A stretch of 64,000 nt of DNA from Babylonia areolata (lineage: Eukaryota > Mollusca > Gastropoda > Neogastropoda > Buccinidae): the NCBI RefSeq assembly GCF_041734735.1, contig NC_134899.1:917138-981137 (forward strand), read 5' to 3'. Positions 34,627 to 49,100 of the stretch are shown in pieces; positions within the stretch are counted from its first letter, which is position 1; every line of letters starts with the position of its first letter. The translations under genes and the position numbers were made by a program. The notes under the pieces were generated by a model that was not told the DNA's origin, ran no database searches, and saw only the letters and a program-made list of their open reading frames with translations.

Positions 34627-36200
34627 TGCATCCTAAACATCCACATTACACAGAAGGGCAGTGTTGGAGTCACATCCTAAACATCCACATTACAGAGGGC
34701 ACAGTGTTGGAGCCACATCCTAAACATCCACATTACAGAGGGCACAGTGTTGGAGTCACATCCTAAACATCCACATTACAGAGGGCAGTGTTGGAGCCAC
34801 ATCCTAAACATCCACATTACAGAGGGCACAGTGTTGGAGCCACATCCTAAACATCCACATTACAGAGGGCAGTGTTGGAGCCACATCCTAAACATCCACA
34901 TTACAGAGGGCACAGTGTTGGAGTCACATCCTAAACATCCACATTACAGAGGGCAGTGTTGGAGCCACATCCTAAACATCCACATTACAGAGGGCACAGT
35001 GTTGGAGCCACATCCTAAACATCCACAATACAGAGGGCACAGTGTTGGAGTCACATCCTAAACATCCACATTACAGAGGGCACAGTGTTGGAGCCACATC
35101 CTAAACATCCACATTACAGAGGGCACAGTGTTGGAGTCACATCCTAAACATCCACATTACAGAGGGCACAGTGTTGGAGCCACATCCTAAACATCCACAT
35201 TACAGAGGGCACAGTGTTGGAGCCACATCCTAAACATCCACAATACAGAGGGCACAGTGTTGGAGCCACATCCTAAACATCCACATTACAGAGGGCACAG
35301 TGTTGGAGCCACATCCTAAACATCCACAATACAGAGGGCACAGTGTTGGAGCCACATCCTAAACATCCACATTACAGAGGGCACAGTGTTGGAGCCACAT
35401 CCTAAACATCCACAATACAGAGGGCACAGTGTTGGAGCCACATCCTAAACATCCACAATACAGAGGGCACAGTGTTGGAGCCACATCCTAAACATCCACA
35501 ATACAGAGGGCAGTGTTGGAGCCACATCCTAAACATCCACATTACAGAGGGCACAGTGTTGGAGCCACATCCTAAACATCCACATTACAGAGGGCACAGT
35601 GTTGGAGCCACATCCTAAACATCCACATTACAGAGGGCAGTGTTGGAGCCACATCCTAAACATCCACATTACAGAGGGCAGTGTTGGAGCCACATCCTAA
35701 ACATCCACAATACAGAGGGCAGTGTTGGAGCCACATCCTAAACATCCACAATACAGAGGGCACAGTGTTGGAGCCACATCCTAAACATCCACATTACAGA
35801 GGGCAGTGTTGGAGCCACATCCTAAACATCCACATTACAGAGGGCACAGTGTTGGAGCCACATCCTAAACATCCACAATACAGAGGGCAGTGTTGGAGCC
35901 ACATCCTAAACATCCACATTACAGAGGGCAGTGTTGGAGTCACATCCTAAACATCCACATTACAGAGGGCAGTGTTGGAGCCACATCCTAAACATCCACA
36001 ATACAGAGGGCAGTGTTGGAGCCACATCCTAAACATCCACAATACAGAGGGCAGTGTTGGAGCCACATCCTAAACATCCACAATACAGAGGGCACAGTGT
36101 TGGAGCCACATCCTAAACATCCACATTTCAGAGGAGGGCAGACAGCTGGAGCCACATCCTAAACATCCACATTTCAGAGGAGGGCAGACAGCTGGAGCCA
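34627..36200. repeat. minisatellite, 40/43 bp unit, ~37 copies
   Basis: The core is CACATCCTAAACATCCACAT then TACAGAGGGCACAGTGTTGG. The 40-bp form lacks one ACA (GGGCAGTG). The last two copies have TTTCAGAGGAGGGCAGACAG. Confidence 0.96.
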
Positions 36201-36290
36201 CAACACAACAGGTTCCAGACACACCAAAGTTCACTTCAACACATGCAGTCTTCAGCATCTTACGTCTTTTTCCCTTGGCCCAGGATGCTA

Positions 36291-36925
36291 GAATCAAAGC
36301 AGTGTATCACATGTTTTTATCAATGTATGACAACCTCAAGGCTATCATTCTGATTTCTATGAATCAAAGCAGTGTATCACATGTTTTTATCAATGTATGA
36401 CAACCTCAAGGCTACCATTCTGATTTCTATGAATCAAAGCAGTGTATCACATGTTTTTATCAATGTATGACAACCTCAAGGCTACCATTCTGATTTCTAT
36501 GAACCAAAGCAGTGTATCACATGTTTTTATCAATGTATGACAACCTCAAGGCTATCATTCTGATTTCTATGAACCAAAGCAGTGTATCACATGTTTTTAT
36601 CAATGTATGACAACCTCAAGGCTATCATTCTGATTTCTATGAACCAAAGCAGTGTATCACATGTTTTTATCAATGTATGACAACCTCAAGGCTATCATTC
36701 TGATTTCTATGAATCAAAGCAGTGTATCACATGTTTTTATCAATGTATGACAACCTCAAGGCTACCATTCTGATTTCTATGAACCAAAGCAGTGTATCAC
36801 ATGTTTTTATCAATGTATGACACCCTCAAGGCTATCATTCTGATTTCTATGAATCAAAGCAGTGTATCACATGTTTTTATCAATGTATGACACCCTCAAG
36901 GCTACCATTCTGATTTCTATCTTGC
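36291..36925. repeat. minisatellite, 70 bp unit, 9 copies
   Basis: The core is GAATCAAAGCAGTGTATCAC, then ATGTTTTTATCAATGTATGA, then CAACCTCAAGGCTATCATTC. Only a few substitutions occur between copies. Confidence 0.97.
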
Positions 36926-37025
36926 AAAATGGTCTAACAGAATAATTTAGTACACTACAACATATTTGTTGACATTCTGCTGCTGTAAGTCACTTCATAA
37001 CCAGATATAGTACCTTGAAGTACCT

Positions 37026-37080
<55 letters not shown>

Positions 37081-37152
37081 TGTGTGTGCGCACAAACAGG
37101 TGAACACTGGAAAGAAAGGCAAGGTCAGCTTGGCTGCCTGTGAAACTGGTCA
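36926..37152. other. unique intron sequence with a (GT)n tract at 37030-37090
   Basis: Unique except for about 28 GT dinucleotides. It borders the giant array. Confidence 0.85.
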
Positions 37153-40100
37153 GTGTAGGTGAGAAAGAAGACAGAGAGAAAAGAGGGGTGAGAAAGAAGA
37201 AGACAGAGAGAAAAGAGGGGTGAGAAAGAAGGAGACAGAGAGAAAAGAGGGGTGAGAAAGAAGGCAGACAGAAAAGAGGGGTGAGAAAGAAGAAGACAGA
37301 GAGAAAAGAGGAGGTGAGAAAGAAGAAGACAGAGAGAAAAGAGGAGGTGAGAAAGAAGACAGAGAGAAAAGAGGGGTGAGAAAGAAGGCAGACAGAAAAG
37401 AGGGGTGAGAAAGAAGAAGACAGAGAGAAAAGAGGAGGTGAGAAAGAAGACAGAGAGAAAAGAGGGGTGAGAAAGAAGGCAGACAGAAAAGAGGGGTGAG
37501 AAAGAAGACAGAGAGAAAAGAGGGGTGAGAAAGAGGGGGTGAGAAAGAAGACAGAGAGAAAAGAGGGGTGAGAAAGAAGAAGACAGAGAGAAAAGAGGGG
37601 TGAGAAAGAAGACAGAGAGAAAAGAGGGGGTGAGAAAGAAGACAGAGAGAAAAGAGGGGGTGAGAAAGAAGACAGAGAGAAAAGAGGGGTGAGAAAGAAG
37701 ACAGAGAGAAAAGAGAGAAAGAAGACAGAGAGAAAAGAGGGGTGAGAAAGAAGAAGACAGAGAGAAAAGAGGGGTGAGAAAGAAGACAGAGAGAAAAGAG
37801 GGGTGAGAAAGAAGACAGAGAGAAAAGAGAGAAAGAAGACAGAGAGAAAAGAGGGGTGAGAAAGAAGAAGACAGAGAGAAAAGAGGGGTGAGAAAGAAGA
37901 AGAGAGAAAAGAGGGGGTGAGAAAGAAGAAGAGAGAAAAGAGGGGGTGAGAAAGAAGAAGACAGAGAGAAAAGAGGCGTGAGAAAGAAGAAGAGAGAAAA
38001 GAGGGGGTGAGAAAGAAGAAGACAGAGAGAAAAGAGGGGTGAGAAAGAAGAAGAGAGAAAAGAGGGGTGAGAAAGAAGAAGACAGAGAGAAAAGAGGGGG
38101 TGAGAAAGAAGAAGACAGAGAGAAAAGGGGGGTGAGAAAGAAGAAGAGAGAAAAGAGGGGGTGAGAAAGAAGACAGAGAAAAGAGAGAAAGAAGACAGAG
38201 AGAAAAGAGGGGTGAGAAAGAAGAAGACAGAGAGAAAAGAGGGGTGAGAAAGAAGAAGAGAGAAAAGAGGGGGTGAGAAAGAAGAAGAGAGAAAAGAGGG
38301 GGTGAGAAAGAAGAAGACAGAGAGAAAAGAGGCGTGAGAAAGAAGAAGAGAGAAAAGAGGGGGTGAGAAAGAAGAAGACAGAGAGAAAAGAGGGGTGAGA
38401 AAGAAGAAGAGAGAAAAGAGGGGTGAGAAAGAAGAAGACAGAGAGAAAAGAGGGGGTGAGAAAGAAGAAGACAGAGAGATAAGAGGGGTGAGAAAGAAGA
38501 AGAGAGAAAAGAGGGGGTGAGAAAGAAGACAGAGAAAAGAGGGGGTGAGAAAGAGGGGGTGAGAAAGAAGACAGAGAGAAAAGGGGGATGAGAAAGAAGA
38601 AGACAGAGAGAAAAGAGGGGTGAGAAAGAAGAAGACAGAGAGAAAAGAGGGGTGAGAAAGAAGAAGACAGAGAGAAAAGAGAGGTGAGAAAGAAGACAGA
38701 GAGAAAAGAGGGGTGAGAAAGAAGAAGACAGAAAAGAGAAGGTGAGAAAGAAGACAGAGAGAAAAGAGGGGTGAGAAAGAAGAAGACAGAGAGAAAAGAG
38801 GGGGTGAGAAAGAAGAAGACAGAGAGAAAAGAGGGGGTGAGAAAGAAGAAGACAGAGAGAAAAGAGGGGGTGAGAAAGAAGACAGAGAGAAAAGAGGGGT
38901 GAGAAAGAAGACAGAGAGAAAAGAGGGGGTGAGAAAGAAGACAGAGAGAAAAGAGGGGGTGAGAAAGAAGACAGAGAGAAAAGAGGGGTGAGAAAGAAGA
39001 AGACAGAGAGAAAAGAGAAGGTGAGAAAGAAGACAGAGAGAAAAGAGAAGGTGAGAAAGAAGAAGACAGAGAGAAAAGAGGGGTGAGAAAGAAGAAGACA
39101 GAGAGAAAGGAGAAGGTGAGAAAGAAGACAGAGAGAAAAGAGGGGGTGAGAAAGAAGACAGAGAGAAAAGAGGAGGTGAGAAAGAAGACAGAGAGAAGAG
39201 AGAAAAGAGAAGGTGAGAAAGAAGAAGAGAGAAAAGAGAAAAGAGGGGTGAGAAAGAAGAAGACAGAGAGAAGAGAGAAAAGAGAAGGTGAGAAAGAAGA
39301 AGACAGAGAGAAGAGAGAAAAAAGGGGTGAGAAAGAAGAAGACAGAGAGAAAAGTGGAGTGAGAAAGAAGACAGAGAGAAGAGAGAAAAGAGGGGTGAGA
39401 AAGAAGAAGACAGAGAGAAAAGAGGGGGTGAGAAAGAAGAAGACAGAGAGAAAAGAGGGGGTGAGAAAGAAGAAGACAGAGAGAAGAGAGAAAAGAGAAG
39501 GTGAGAAAGAAGAAGACAGAGAGAAAAGTGGAGTGAGAAAGAAGACAGAGAGAAGAGAGAAAAGAGGGGTGAGAAAGAAGAAGACAGAGAGAAGAGAGAA
39601 AAGAGGGGTGAGAAAGAAGAAGACAGAGAGAAAAGTGGGGTGAGAAAGAAGAAGACAGAGAGAAAAGAGAGAAAGAAGACAGAGAGAAAAGAGGAGGTGA
39701 GAAAGAAGAAGACAGAGAGAAAAGAGAAGGTGAGAAAGAAGAAGACAGAGAGAAAAGAGGGGTGAGAAAGAAGAAGACAGAGAGAAAAGTGGGGTGAGAA
39801 AGAAGAAGACAGAGAGAAAAGAGCGGGTGAGAAAGAAGACAGAGAGAAGAGAGGAGGTGAGAAAGAAGAAGACAGAGAGAAAAGCGGAGGTGAGAAAGAA
39901 GAAGACAGAGAGAAAAGAGGAGGTGAGAAAGAAGAAGACAGAGAGAAAAGAGGAGGTGAGAAAGAAGACAGAGAGAAAAGAGGGGTGAGAAAGAAGAAGA
40001 CAGAGAGAAAAGAGGAGGTGAGAAAGAAGAAGACAGAGAGAAAAGAGGGGTGAGAAAGAAGAAGACAGAGAGAAAAGAGGAGGTGAGAAAGAAGACAGAG

Positions 40101-43100
40101 AGAAAAGAGGGGTGAGAAAGAAGACAGAGAGAAAAGAGGGGTGAGAAAGAAGAAGACAGTGAGAAGAGAGGAGGTGAGAAAGAAGAAGACAGAGAGAAAA
40201 GAGGAGGTGAGAAAGAAGACAGAGAGAAAAGAGGGGTGAGAAAGAAGAAGACAGTGAGAAGAGAGGAGGTGAGAAAGAAGAAGACAGAGAGAAGAGAGAA
40301 GGTGAGAAAGAAGAAGACAGAGAGAAAAGAGGGGTGAGAAAGAAGAAGACAAAGAGAAAAGAGAAGGTGAGAAAGAAGAAGACAGAGAGAAAAGAGAAGG
40401 TGAGAAAGAAGAAGACAGAGAGAAAAGAGGAGATGAGAAAGAAGACAGAGAGAAAAGAGAAGGTGAGAAAGAAGAAGACAGAGAGAAAAGAGGGGTGAGA
40501 AAGAAGACAGAGAGAAAAGAGGGGGTGAGAAAGAAGACAGAGAGAAAAGAGGAGGTGAGAAAGAAGACAGAGAGAAGAGAGAAAAGAGGGGTGAGAAAGA
40601 AGAAGACAGAGAGAAGAGAGAAAAGAGAAGGTGAGAAAGAAGAAGACAGAGAGAAGAGAGAAAAAAGGGGTGAGAAAGAAGAAGACAGAGAGAAAAGTGG
40701 AGTGAGAAAGAAGACAGAGAGAAGAGAGAAAAGAGGGGTGAGAAAGAAGAAGACAGAGAGAAAAGAGGGGTGAGAAAGAAGAAGACAGAGAGAAAGGAGA
40801 AGGTGAGAAAGAAGACAGAGAGAAAAGAGGGGGTGAGAAAGAAGACAGAGAGAAAAGAGGAGGTGAGAAAGAAGACAGAGAGAAGAGAGAAAAGAGAAGG
40901 TGAGAAAGAAGAAGAGAGAAGAGAGAAAAGAGGGGTGAGAAAGAAGAAGACAGAGAGAAGAGAGAAAAGAGAAGGTGAGAAAGAAGAAGACAGAGAGAAG
41001 AGAGAAAAAAGGGGTGAGAAAGAAGAAGACAGAGAGAAAAGTGGAGTGAGAAAGAAGACAGAGAGAAGAGAGAAAAGAGGGGTGAGAAAGAAGAAGACAG
41101 AGAGAAAAGAGGGGGTGAGAAAGAAGACAGAGAGAAAAGAGGGGGTGAGAAAGAAGAAGACAGAGAGAAAAGAGGGGGTGAGAAAGAAGAAGACAGAGAG
41201 AAGAGAGAAAAGAGAAGGTGAGAAAGAAGAAGACAGAGAGAAAAGTGGAGTGAGAAAGAAGACAGAGAGAAGAGAGAAAAGAGGGGTGAGAAAGAAGAAG
41301 ACAGAGAGAAGAGAGAAAAGAGGGGTGAGAAAGAAGAAGACAGAGAGAAAAGAGGGGTGAGAAAGAAGAAGACAGAGAGAAAAGTGGGGTGAGAAAGAAG
41401 AAGACAGAGAGAAAAGAGAGAAAGAAGACAGAGAGAAAAGAGGAGGTGAGAAAGAAGAAGACAGAGAGAAAAGAGAAGGTGAGAAAGAAGAAGACAGAGA
41501 GAAAAGAGGGGTGAGAAAGAAGAAGACAGAGAGAAAAGTGGGGTGAGAAAGAAGAAGACAGAGAGAAAAGAGCGGGTGAGAAAGAAGACAGAGAGAAGAG
41601 AGGAGGTGAGAAAGAAGAAGACAGAGAGAAAAGCGGAGGTGAGAAAGAAGAAGACAGAGAGAAAAGAGGAGGTGAGAAAGAAGAAGACAGAGAGAAAAGA
41701 GGAGGTGAGAAAGAAGACAGAGAGAAAAGAGGGGTGAGAAAGAAGAAGACAGAGAGAAAAGAGGAGGTGAGAAAGAAGAAGACAGAGAGAAAAGAGGGGT
41801 GAGAAAGAAGAAGACAGAGAGAAAAGAGGAGGTGAGAAAGAAGACAGAGAGAAAAGAGGGGTGAGAAAGAAGACAGAGAGAAAAGAGGGGGTGAGAAAGA
41901 AGACAGAGAGAAAAGAGGGGGTGAGAAAGAAGACAGAGAGAAAAGAGGGGTGAGAAAGAAGAAGACAGAGAGAAAAGAGAAGGTGAGAAAGAAGACAGAG
42001 AGAAAAGAGAAGGTGAGAAAGAAGAAGACAGAGAGAAAAGAGGAAAGAGAAGGTGAGAAAGAAGAAGACAGAGAGAAAAGAGGGGTGAGAAAGAAGACAG
42101 AGAGAAAAGAGAAGGTGAGAAAGAAGACAGAGAGAAAAGAGGGGGTGAGAAAGAAGACAGAGAGAAAAGAGGGGTGAGAAAGAAGACAGAGAGAAAAGAG
42201 AAGGTGAGAAAGAAGACAGAGAGAAAAGAGGGGGTGAGAAAGAAGACAGAGAGAAAAGAGGGGGTGAGAAAGAAGACAGAGAGAAAAGAGGAGGTGAGAA
42301 AGAAGACAGAGAGAAGAGAGAAAAGAGAAGGTGAGAAAGAAGAAGAGAGAAGAGAGAAAAGAGGGGTGAGAAAGAAGAAGACAGAGAGAAGAGAGAAAAG
42401 AGAAGGTGAGAAAGAAGAAGACAGAGAGAAGAGAGAAAATAGGGGTGAGAAAGAAGAAGACAGAGAGAAAAGTGGAGTGAGAAAGAAGACAGAGAGAAGA
42501 GAGAAAAGAGGGGTGAGAAAGAAGAAGACAGAGAGAAAAGAGGGGGTGAGAAAGAAGAAGACAGAGAGAAAAGAGGGGGTGAGAAAGAAGAAGACAGAGA
42601 GAAAAGAGGGGGTGAGAAAGAAGAAGACAGAGAGAAGAGAGAAAAGAGAAGGTGAGAAAGAAGAAGACAGAGAGAAAAGTGGAGTGAGAAAGAAGACAGA
42701 GAGAAGAGAGAAAAGAGGGGTGAGAAAGAAGAAGACAGAGAGAAGAGAGAAAAGAGGGGTGAGAAAGAAGAAGACAGAGAGAAAAGTGGGGTGAGAAAGA
42801 AGAAGACAGAGAGAAAAGAGAGAAAGAAGACAGAGAGAAAAGAGGAGGTGAGAAAGAAGAAGACAGAGAGAAAAGAGAAGGTGAGAAAGAAGAAGACAGA
42901 GAGAAGAGAGAAAAAAGGGGTGAGAAAGAAGAAGACAGAGAGAAAAGTGGAGTGAGAAAGAAGACAGAGAGAAAAGTGGGGTGAGAAAGAAGAAGACAGA
43001 GAGAAAAGAGCGGGTGAGAAAGAAGACAGAGAGAAGAGAGGAGGTGAGAAAGAAGAAGACAGAGAGAAAAGCGGAGGTGAGAAAGAAGAAGACAGAGAGA

Positions 43101-46100
43101 AAAGAGGAGGTGAGAAAGAAGAAGACAGAGAGAAAAGAGGAGGTGAGAAAGAAGACAGAGAGAAAAGAGGGGTGAGAAAGAAGAAGACAGAGAGAAAAGA
43201 GGAGGTGAGAAAGAAGAAGACAGAGAGAAAAGAGCGGTGAGAAAGAAGAAGACAGAGAGAAAAGAGGAGGTGAGAAAGAAGACAGAGAGAAAAGAGGGGT
43301 GAGAAAGAAGACAGAGAGAAAAGAGGGGTGAGAAAGAAGAAGACAGTGAGAAGAGAGGAGGTGAGAAAGAAGAAGACAGAGAGAAAAGAGGAGGTGAGAA
43401 AGAAGACAGAGAGAAAAGAGGGGTGAGAAAGAAGAAGACAGTGAGAAGAGAGGAGGTGAGAAAGAAGAAGATAGAGAGAAGAGAGAAGGTGAGAAAGAAG
43501 AAGACAGAGAGAAAAGAGGGGTGAGAAAGAAGAAGACAAAGAGAAAAGAGAAGGTGAGAAAGAAGAAGACAGAGAGAAAAGAGAAGGTGAGAAAGAAGAA
43601 GAGAGAGAGAAAAGAGGAGATGAGAAAGAAGACAGAGAGAAAAGAGAAGGTGAGAAAGAAGAAGACAGAGAGAAAAGAGGGGTGAGAAAGAAGACAGAGA
43701 GAAAAGAGGGGTGAGAAAGAAGAAGACAGAGAGAAAGGAGAAGGTGAGAAAGAAGACAGAGAGAAAAGAGGGGGTGAGAAAGAAGACAGAGAGAAAAGAG
43801 GAGGTGAGAAAGAAGACAGAGAGAAGAGAGAAAAGAGGGGTGAGAAAGAAGAAGACAGAGAGAAGAGAGAAAAGAGAAGGTGAGAAAGAAGAAGACAGAG
43901 AGAAGAGAGAAAAAAGGGGTGAGAAAGAAGAAGACAGAGAGAAAAGTGGAGTGAGAAAGAAGACAGAGAGAAGAGAGAAAAGAGGGGTGAGAAAGAAGAA
44001 GACAGAGAGAAAAGAGGGGTGAGAAAGAAGAAGACAGAGAGAAAGGAGAAGGTGAGAAAGAAGACAGAGAGAAAAGAGGGGGTGAGAAAGAAGACATAGA
44101 GAAAAGAGGGGTGAGAAAGAAGACAGAGAGAAAAGAGGAGGTGAGAAAGAAGACAGAGAGAAGAGAGAAAAGAGAAGGTGAGAAAGAAGAAGAGAGAAGA
44201 GAGAAAAGAGGGGTGAGAAAGAAGAAGACAGAGAGAAGAGAGAAAAGAGAAGGTGAGAAAGAAGAAGACAGAGAGAAGAGAGAAAAAAGGGGTGAGAAAG
44301 AAGAAGACAGAGAGAAAAGTGGAGTGAGAAAGAAGACAGAGAGAAGAGAGAAAAGAGGGGTGAGAAAGAAGAAGACAGAGAGAAAAGAGGGGGTGAGAAA
44401 GAAGACAGAGAGAAAAGAGGGGGTGAGAAAGAAGAAGACAGAGAGAAAAGAGGGGGTGAGAAAGAAGAAGACAGAGAGAAGAGAGAAAAGAGAAGGTGAG
44501 AAAGAAGAAGACAGAGAGAAAAGTGGAGTGAGAAAGAAGACAGAGAGAAGAGAGAAAAGAGGGGTGAGAAAGAAGAAGACAGAGAGAAGAGAGAAAAGAG
44601 GGGTGAGAAAGAAGAAGACAGAGAGAAAAGAGGGGTGAGAAAGAAGAAGACAGAGAGAAAAGTGGGGTGAGAAAGAAGAAGACAGAGAGAAAAGAGAGAA
44701 AGAAGACAGAGAGAAAAGAGGAGGTGAGAAAGAAGAAGACAGAGAGAAAAGAGAAGGTGAGAAAGAAGAAGACAGAGAGAAAAGAGGGGTGAGAAAGAAG
44801 AAGACAGAGAGAAAAGTGGGGTGAGAAAGAAGAAGACAGAGAGAAAAGAGCGGGTGAGAAAGAAGACAGAGAGAAGAGAGGAGGTGAGAAAGAAGAAGAC
44901 AGAGAGAAAAGCGGAGGTGAGAAAGAAGAAGACAGAGAGAAAAGAGGAGGTGAGAAAGAAGAAGACAGAGAGAAAAGAGGAGGTGAGAAAGAAGACAGAG
45001 AGAAAAGAGGGGTGAGAAAGAAGAAGACAGAGAGAAAAGAGGAGGTGAGAAAGAAGAAGACAGAGAGAAAAGAGGGGTGAGAAAGAAGAAGACAGAGAGA
45101 AAAGAGGAGGTGAGAAAGAAGACAGAGAGAAAAGAGGGGTGAGAAAGAAGACAGAGAGAAAAGAGGGGGTGAGAAAGAAGACAGAGAGAAAAGAGGGGGT
45201 GAGAAAGAAGACAGAGAGAAAAGAGGGGTGAGAAAGAAGAAGACAGAGAGAAAAGAGAAGGTGAGAAAGAAGACAGAGAGAAAAGAGAAGGTGAGAAAGA
45301 AGAAGACAGAGAGAAAAGAGGGGTGAGAAAGAAGAAGACAGAGAGAAAGGAGAAGGTGAGAAAGAAGACAGAGAGAAAAGAGGGGGTGAGAAAGAAGACA
45401 GAGAGAAAAGAGGAGGTGAGAAAGAAGACAGAGAGAAGAGAGAAAAGAGAAGGTGAGAAAGAAGAAGAGAGAAGAGAGAAAAGAGGGGTGAGAAAGAAGA
45501 AGACAGAGAGAAGAGAGAAAAGAGAAGGTGAGAAAGAAGAAGACAGAGAGAAGAGAGAAAAAAGGGGTGAGAAAGAAGAAGACAGAGAGAAAAGTGGAGT
45601 GAGAAAGAAGACAGAGAGAAGAGAGAAAAGAGGGGTGAGAAAGAAGAAGACAGAGAGAAAAGAGGGGGTGAGAAAGAAGAAGACAGAGAGAAAAGAGGGG
45701 GTGAGAAAGAAGAAGACAGAGAGAAAAGAGGGGGTGAGAAAGAAGAAGACAGAGAGAAGAGAGAAAAGAGAAGGTGAGAAAGAAGAAGACAGAGAGAAAA
45801 GTGGAGTGAGAAAGAAGACAGAGAGAAGAGAGAAAAGAGGGGTGAGAAAGAAGAAGACAGAGAGAAGAGAGAAAAGAGGGGTGAGAAAGAAGAAGACAGA
45901 GAGAAAAGAGAGAAAGAAGACAGAGAGAAAAGAGGAGGTGAGAAAGAAGAAGACAGAGAGAAAAGAGAAGGTGAGAAAGAAGAAGACAGAGAGAAAAGAG
46001 GGGTGAGAAAGAAGAAGACAGAGAGAAAAGTGGGGTGAGAAAGAAGAAGACAGAGAGAAAAGAGCGGGTGAGAAAGAAGACAGAGAGAAGAGAGGAGGTG

Positions 46101-49100
46101 AGAAAGAAGAAGACAGAGAGAAAAGCGGAGGTGAGAAAGAAGAAGACAGAGAGAAAAGAGGAGGTGAGAAAGAAGAAGACAGAGAGAAAAGAGGAGGTGA
46201 GAAAGAAGACAGAGAGAAAAGAGGGGTGAGAAAGAAGAAGACAGAGAGAAAAGAGGAGGTGAGAAAGAAGAAGACAGAGAGAAAAGAGGGGTGAGAAAGA
46301 AGAAGACAGAGAGAAAAGAGGAGGTGAGAAAGAAGACAGAGAGAAAAGAGGGGTGAGAAAGAAGACAGAGAGAAAAGAGGGGTGAGAAAGAAGAAGACAG
46401 TGAGAAGAGAGGAGGTGAGAAAGAAGAAGACAGAGAGAAAAGAGGAGGTGAGAAAGAAGACAGAGAGAAAAGAGGGGTGAGAAAGAAGAAGACAGTGAGA
46501 AGAGAGGAGGTGAGAAAGAAGAAGACAGAGAGAAGAGAGAAGGTGAGAAAGAAGAAGACAGAGAGAAAAGAGGGGTGAGAAAGAAGAAGACAAAGAGAAA
46601 AGAGAAGGTGAGAAAGAAGAAGACAGAGAGAAAAGAGAAGGTGAGAAAGAAGAAGACAGAGAGAAAAGAGGAGATGAGAAAGAAGACAGAGAGAAAAGAG
46701 AAGGTGAGAAAGAAGAAGACAGAGAGAAAAGAGGGGTGAGAAAGAAGACAGAGAGAAAAGAGGGGTGAGAAAGAAGAAGACAGAGAGAAAGGAGAAGGTG
46801 AGAAAGAAGACAGAGAGAAAAGAGGGGGTGAGAAAGAAGACAGAGAGAAAAGAGGAGGTGAGAAAGAAGACAGAGAGAAGAGAGAAAAGAGGGGTGAGAA
46901 AGAAGAAGACAGAGAGAAGAGAGAAAAGAGGTGAGAAAGAAGAAGACAGAGAGAAGAGAGAAAAAAGGGGTGAGAAAGAAGAAGACAGAGAGAAAAGTGG
47001 AGTGAGAAAGAAGACAGAGAGAAGAGAGAAAAGAGGGGTGAGAAAGAAGAAGACAGAGAGAAAAGAGGGGTGAGAAAGAAGAAGACAGAGAGAAAGGAGA
47101 AGGTGAGAAAGAAGACAGAGAGAAAAGAGGGGGTGAGAAAGAAGACATAGAGAAAAGAGGAGGTGAGAAAGAAGACAGAGAGAAGAGAGAAAAGAGAAGG
47201 TGAGAAAGAAGAAGAGAGAAGAGAGAAAAGAGGGGTGAGAAAGAAGAAGACAGAGAGAAGAGAGAAAAGAGAAGGTGAGAAAGAAGAAGACAGAGAGAAG
47301 AGAGAAAAAAGGGGTGAGAAAGAAGAAGACAGAGAGAAAAGTGGAGTGAGAAAGAAGACAGAGAGAAGAGAGAAAAGAGGGGTGAGAAAGAAGAAGACAG
47401 AGAGAAAAGAGGGGGTGAGAAAGAAGAAGACAGAGAGAAAAGAGGGGGTGAGAAAGAAGAAGACAGAGAGAAAAGAGGGGGTGAGAAAGAAGAAGACAGA
47501 GAGAAGAGAGAAAAGAGAAGGTGAGAAAGAAGAAGACAGAGAGAAAAGTGGAGTGAGAAAGAAGACAGAGAGAAGAGAGAAAAGAGGGGTGAGAAAGAAG
47601 AAGACAGAGAGAAGAGAGAAAAGAGGGGTGAGAAAGAAGAAGACAGAGAGAAAAGAGGGGTGAGAAAGAAGAAGACAGAGAGAAAAGTGGGGTGAGAAAG
47701 AAGAAGACAGAGAGAAAAGAGAGAAAGAAGACAGAGAGAAAAGAGGAGGTGAGAAAGAAGAAGACAGAGAGAAAAGTGGGGTGAGAAAGAAGAAGACAGA
47801 GAGAAAAGAGCGGGTGAGAAAGAAGACAGAGAGAAGAGAGGAGGTGAGAAAGAAGAAGACAGAGAGAAAAGCGGAGGTGAGAAAGAAGAAGACAGAGAGA
47901 AAAGAGGAGGTGAGAAAGAAGAAGACAGAGAGAAAAGAGGAGGTGAGAAAGAAGACAGAGAGAAAAGAGGGGTGAGAAAGAAGAAGACAGAGAGAAAAGA
48001 GGAGGTGAGAAAGAAGAAGACAGAGAGAAAAGAGGGGTGAGAAAGAAGAAGACAGAGAGAAAAGAGGAGGTGAGAAAGAAGACAGAGAGAAAAGAGGGGT
48101 GAGAAAGAAGACAGAGAGAAAAGAGGGGTGAGAAAGAAGAAGACAGTGAGAAGAGAGGAGGTGAGAAAGAAGAAGACAGAGAGAAAAGAGGAGGTGAGAA
48201 AGAAGACAGAGAGAAAAGAGGAGGTGAGAAAGAAGAAGACAGAGAGAAGAGAGAAAAGAGGTGAGAAAGAAGAAGACAGAGAGAAGAGAGAAAAAAGGGG
48301 TGAGAAAGAAGAAGACAGAGAGAAAAGTGGAGTGAGAAAGAAGACAGAGAGAAGAGAGAAAAGAGGGGTGAGAAAGAAGAAGACAGAGAGAAAAGAGGGG
48401 TGAGAAAGAAGAAGACAGAGAGAAAGGAGAAGGTGAGAAAGAAGACAGAGAGAAAAGAGGGGGTGAGAAAGAAGACATAGAGAAAAGAGGAGGTGAGAAA
48501 GAAGACAGAGAGAAGAGAGAAAAGAGAAGGTGAGAAAGAAGAAGAGAGAAGAGAGAAAAGAGGGGTGAGAAAGAAGAAGACAGAGAGAAGAGAGAAAAGA
48601 GAAGGTGAGAAAGAAGAAGACAGAGAGAAGAGAGAAAAAAGGGGTGAGAAAGAAGAAGACAGAGAGAAAAGTGGAGTGAGAAAGAAGACAGAGAGAAGAG
48701 AGAAAAGAGGGGGTGAGAAAGAAGAAGACAGAGAGAAAAGAGGGGGTGAGAAAGAAGAAGACAGAGAGAAAAGAGGGGGTGAGAAAGAAGAAGACAGAGA
48801 GAAGAGAGAAAAGAGAAGGTGAGAAAGAAGAAGACAGAGAGAAAAGTGGAGTGAGAAAGAAGACAGAGAGAAGAGAGAAAAGAGGGGTGAGAAAGAAGAA
48901 GACAGAGAGAAGAGAGAAAAGAGGGGTGAGAAAGAAGAAGACAGAGAGAAAAGAGGGGTGAGAAAGAAGAAGACAGAGAGAAAAGTGGGGTGAGAAAGAA
49001 GAAGACAGAGAGAAAAGAGAGAAAGAAGACAGAGAGAAAAGAGGAGGTGAGAAAGAAGAAGACAGAGAGAAAAGAGAAGGTGAGAAAGAAGAAGACAGAG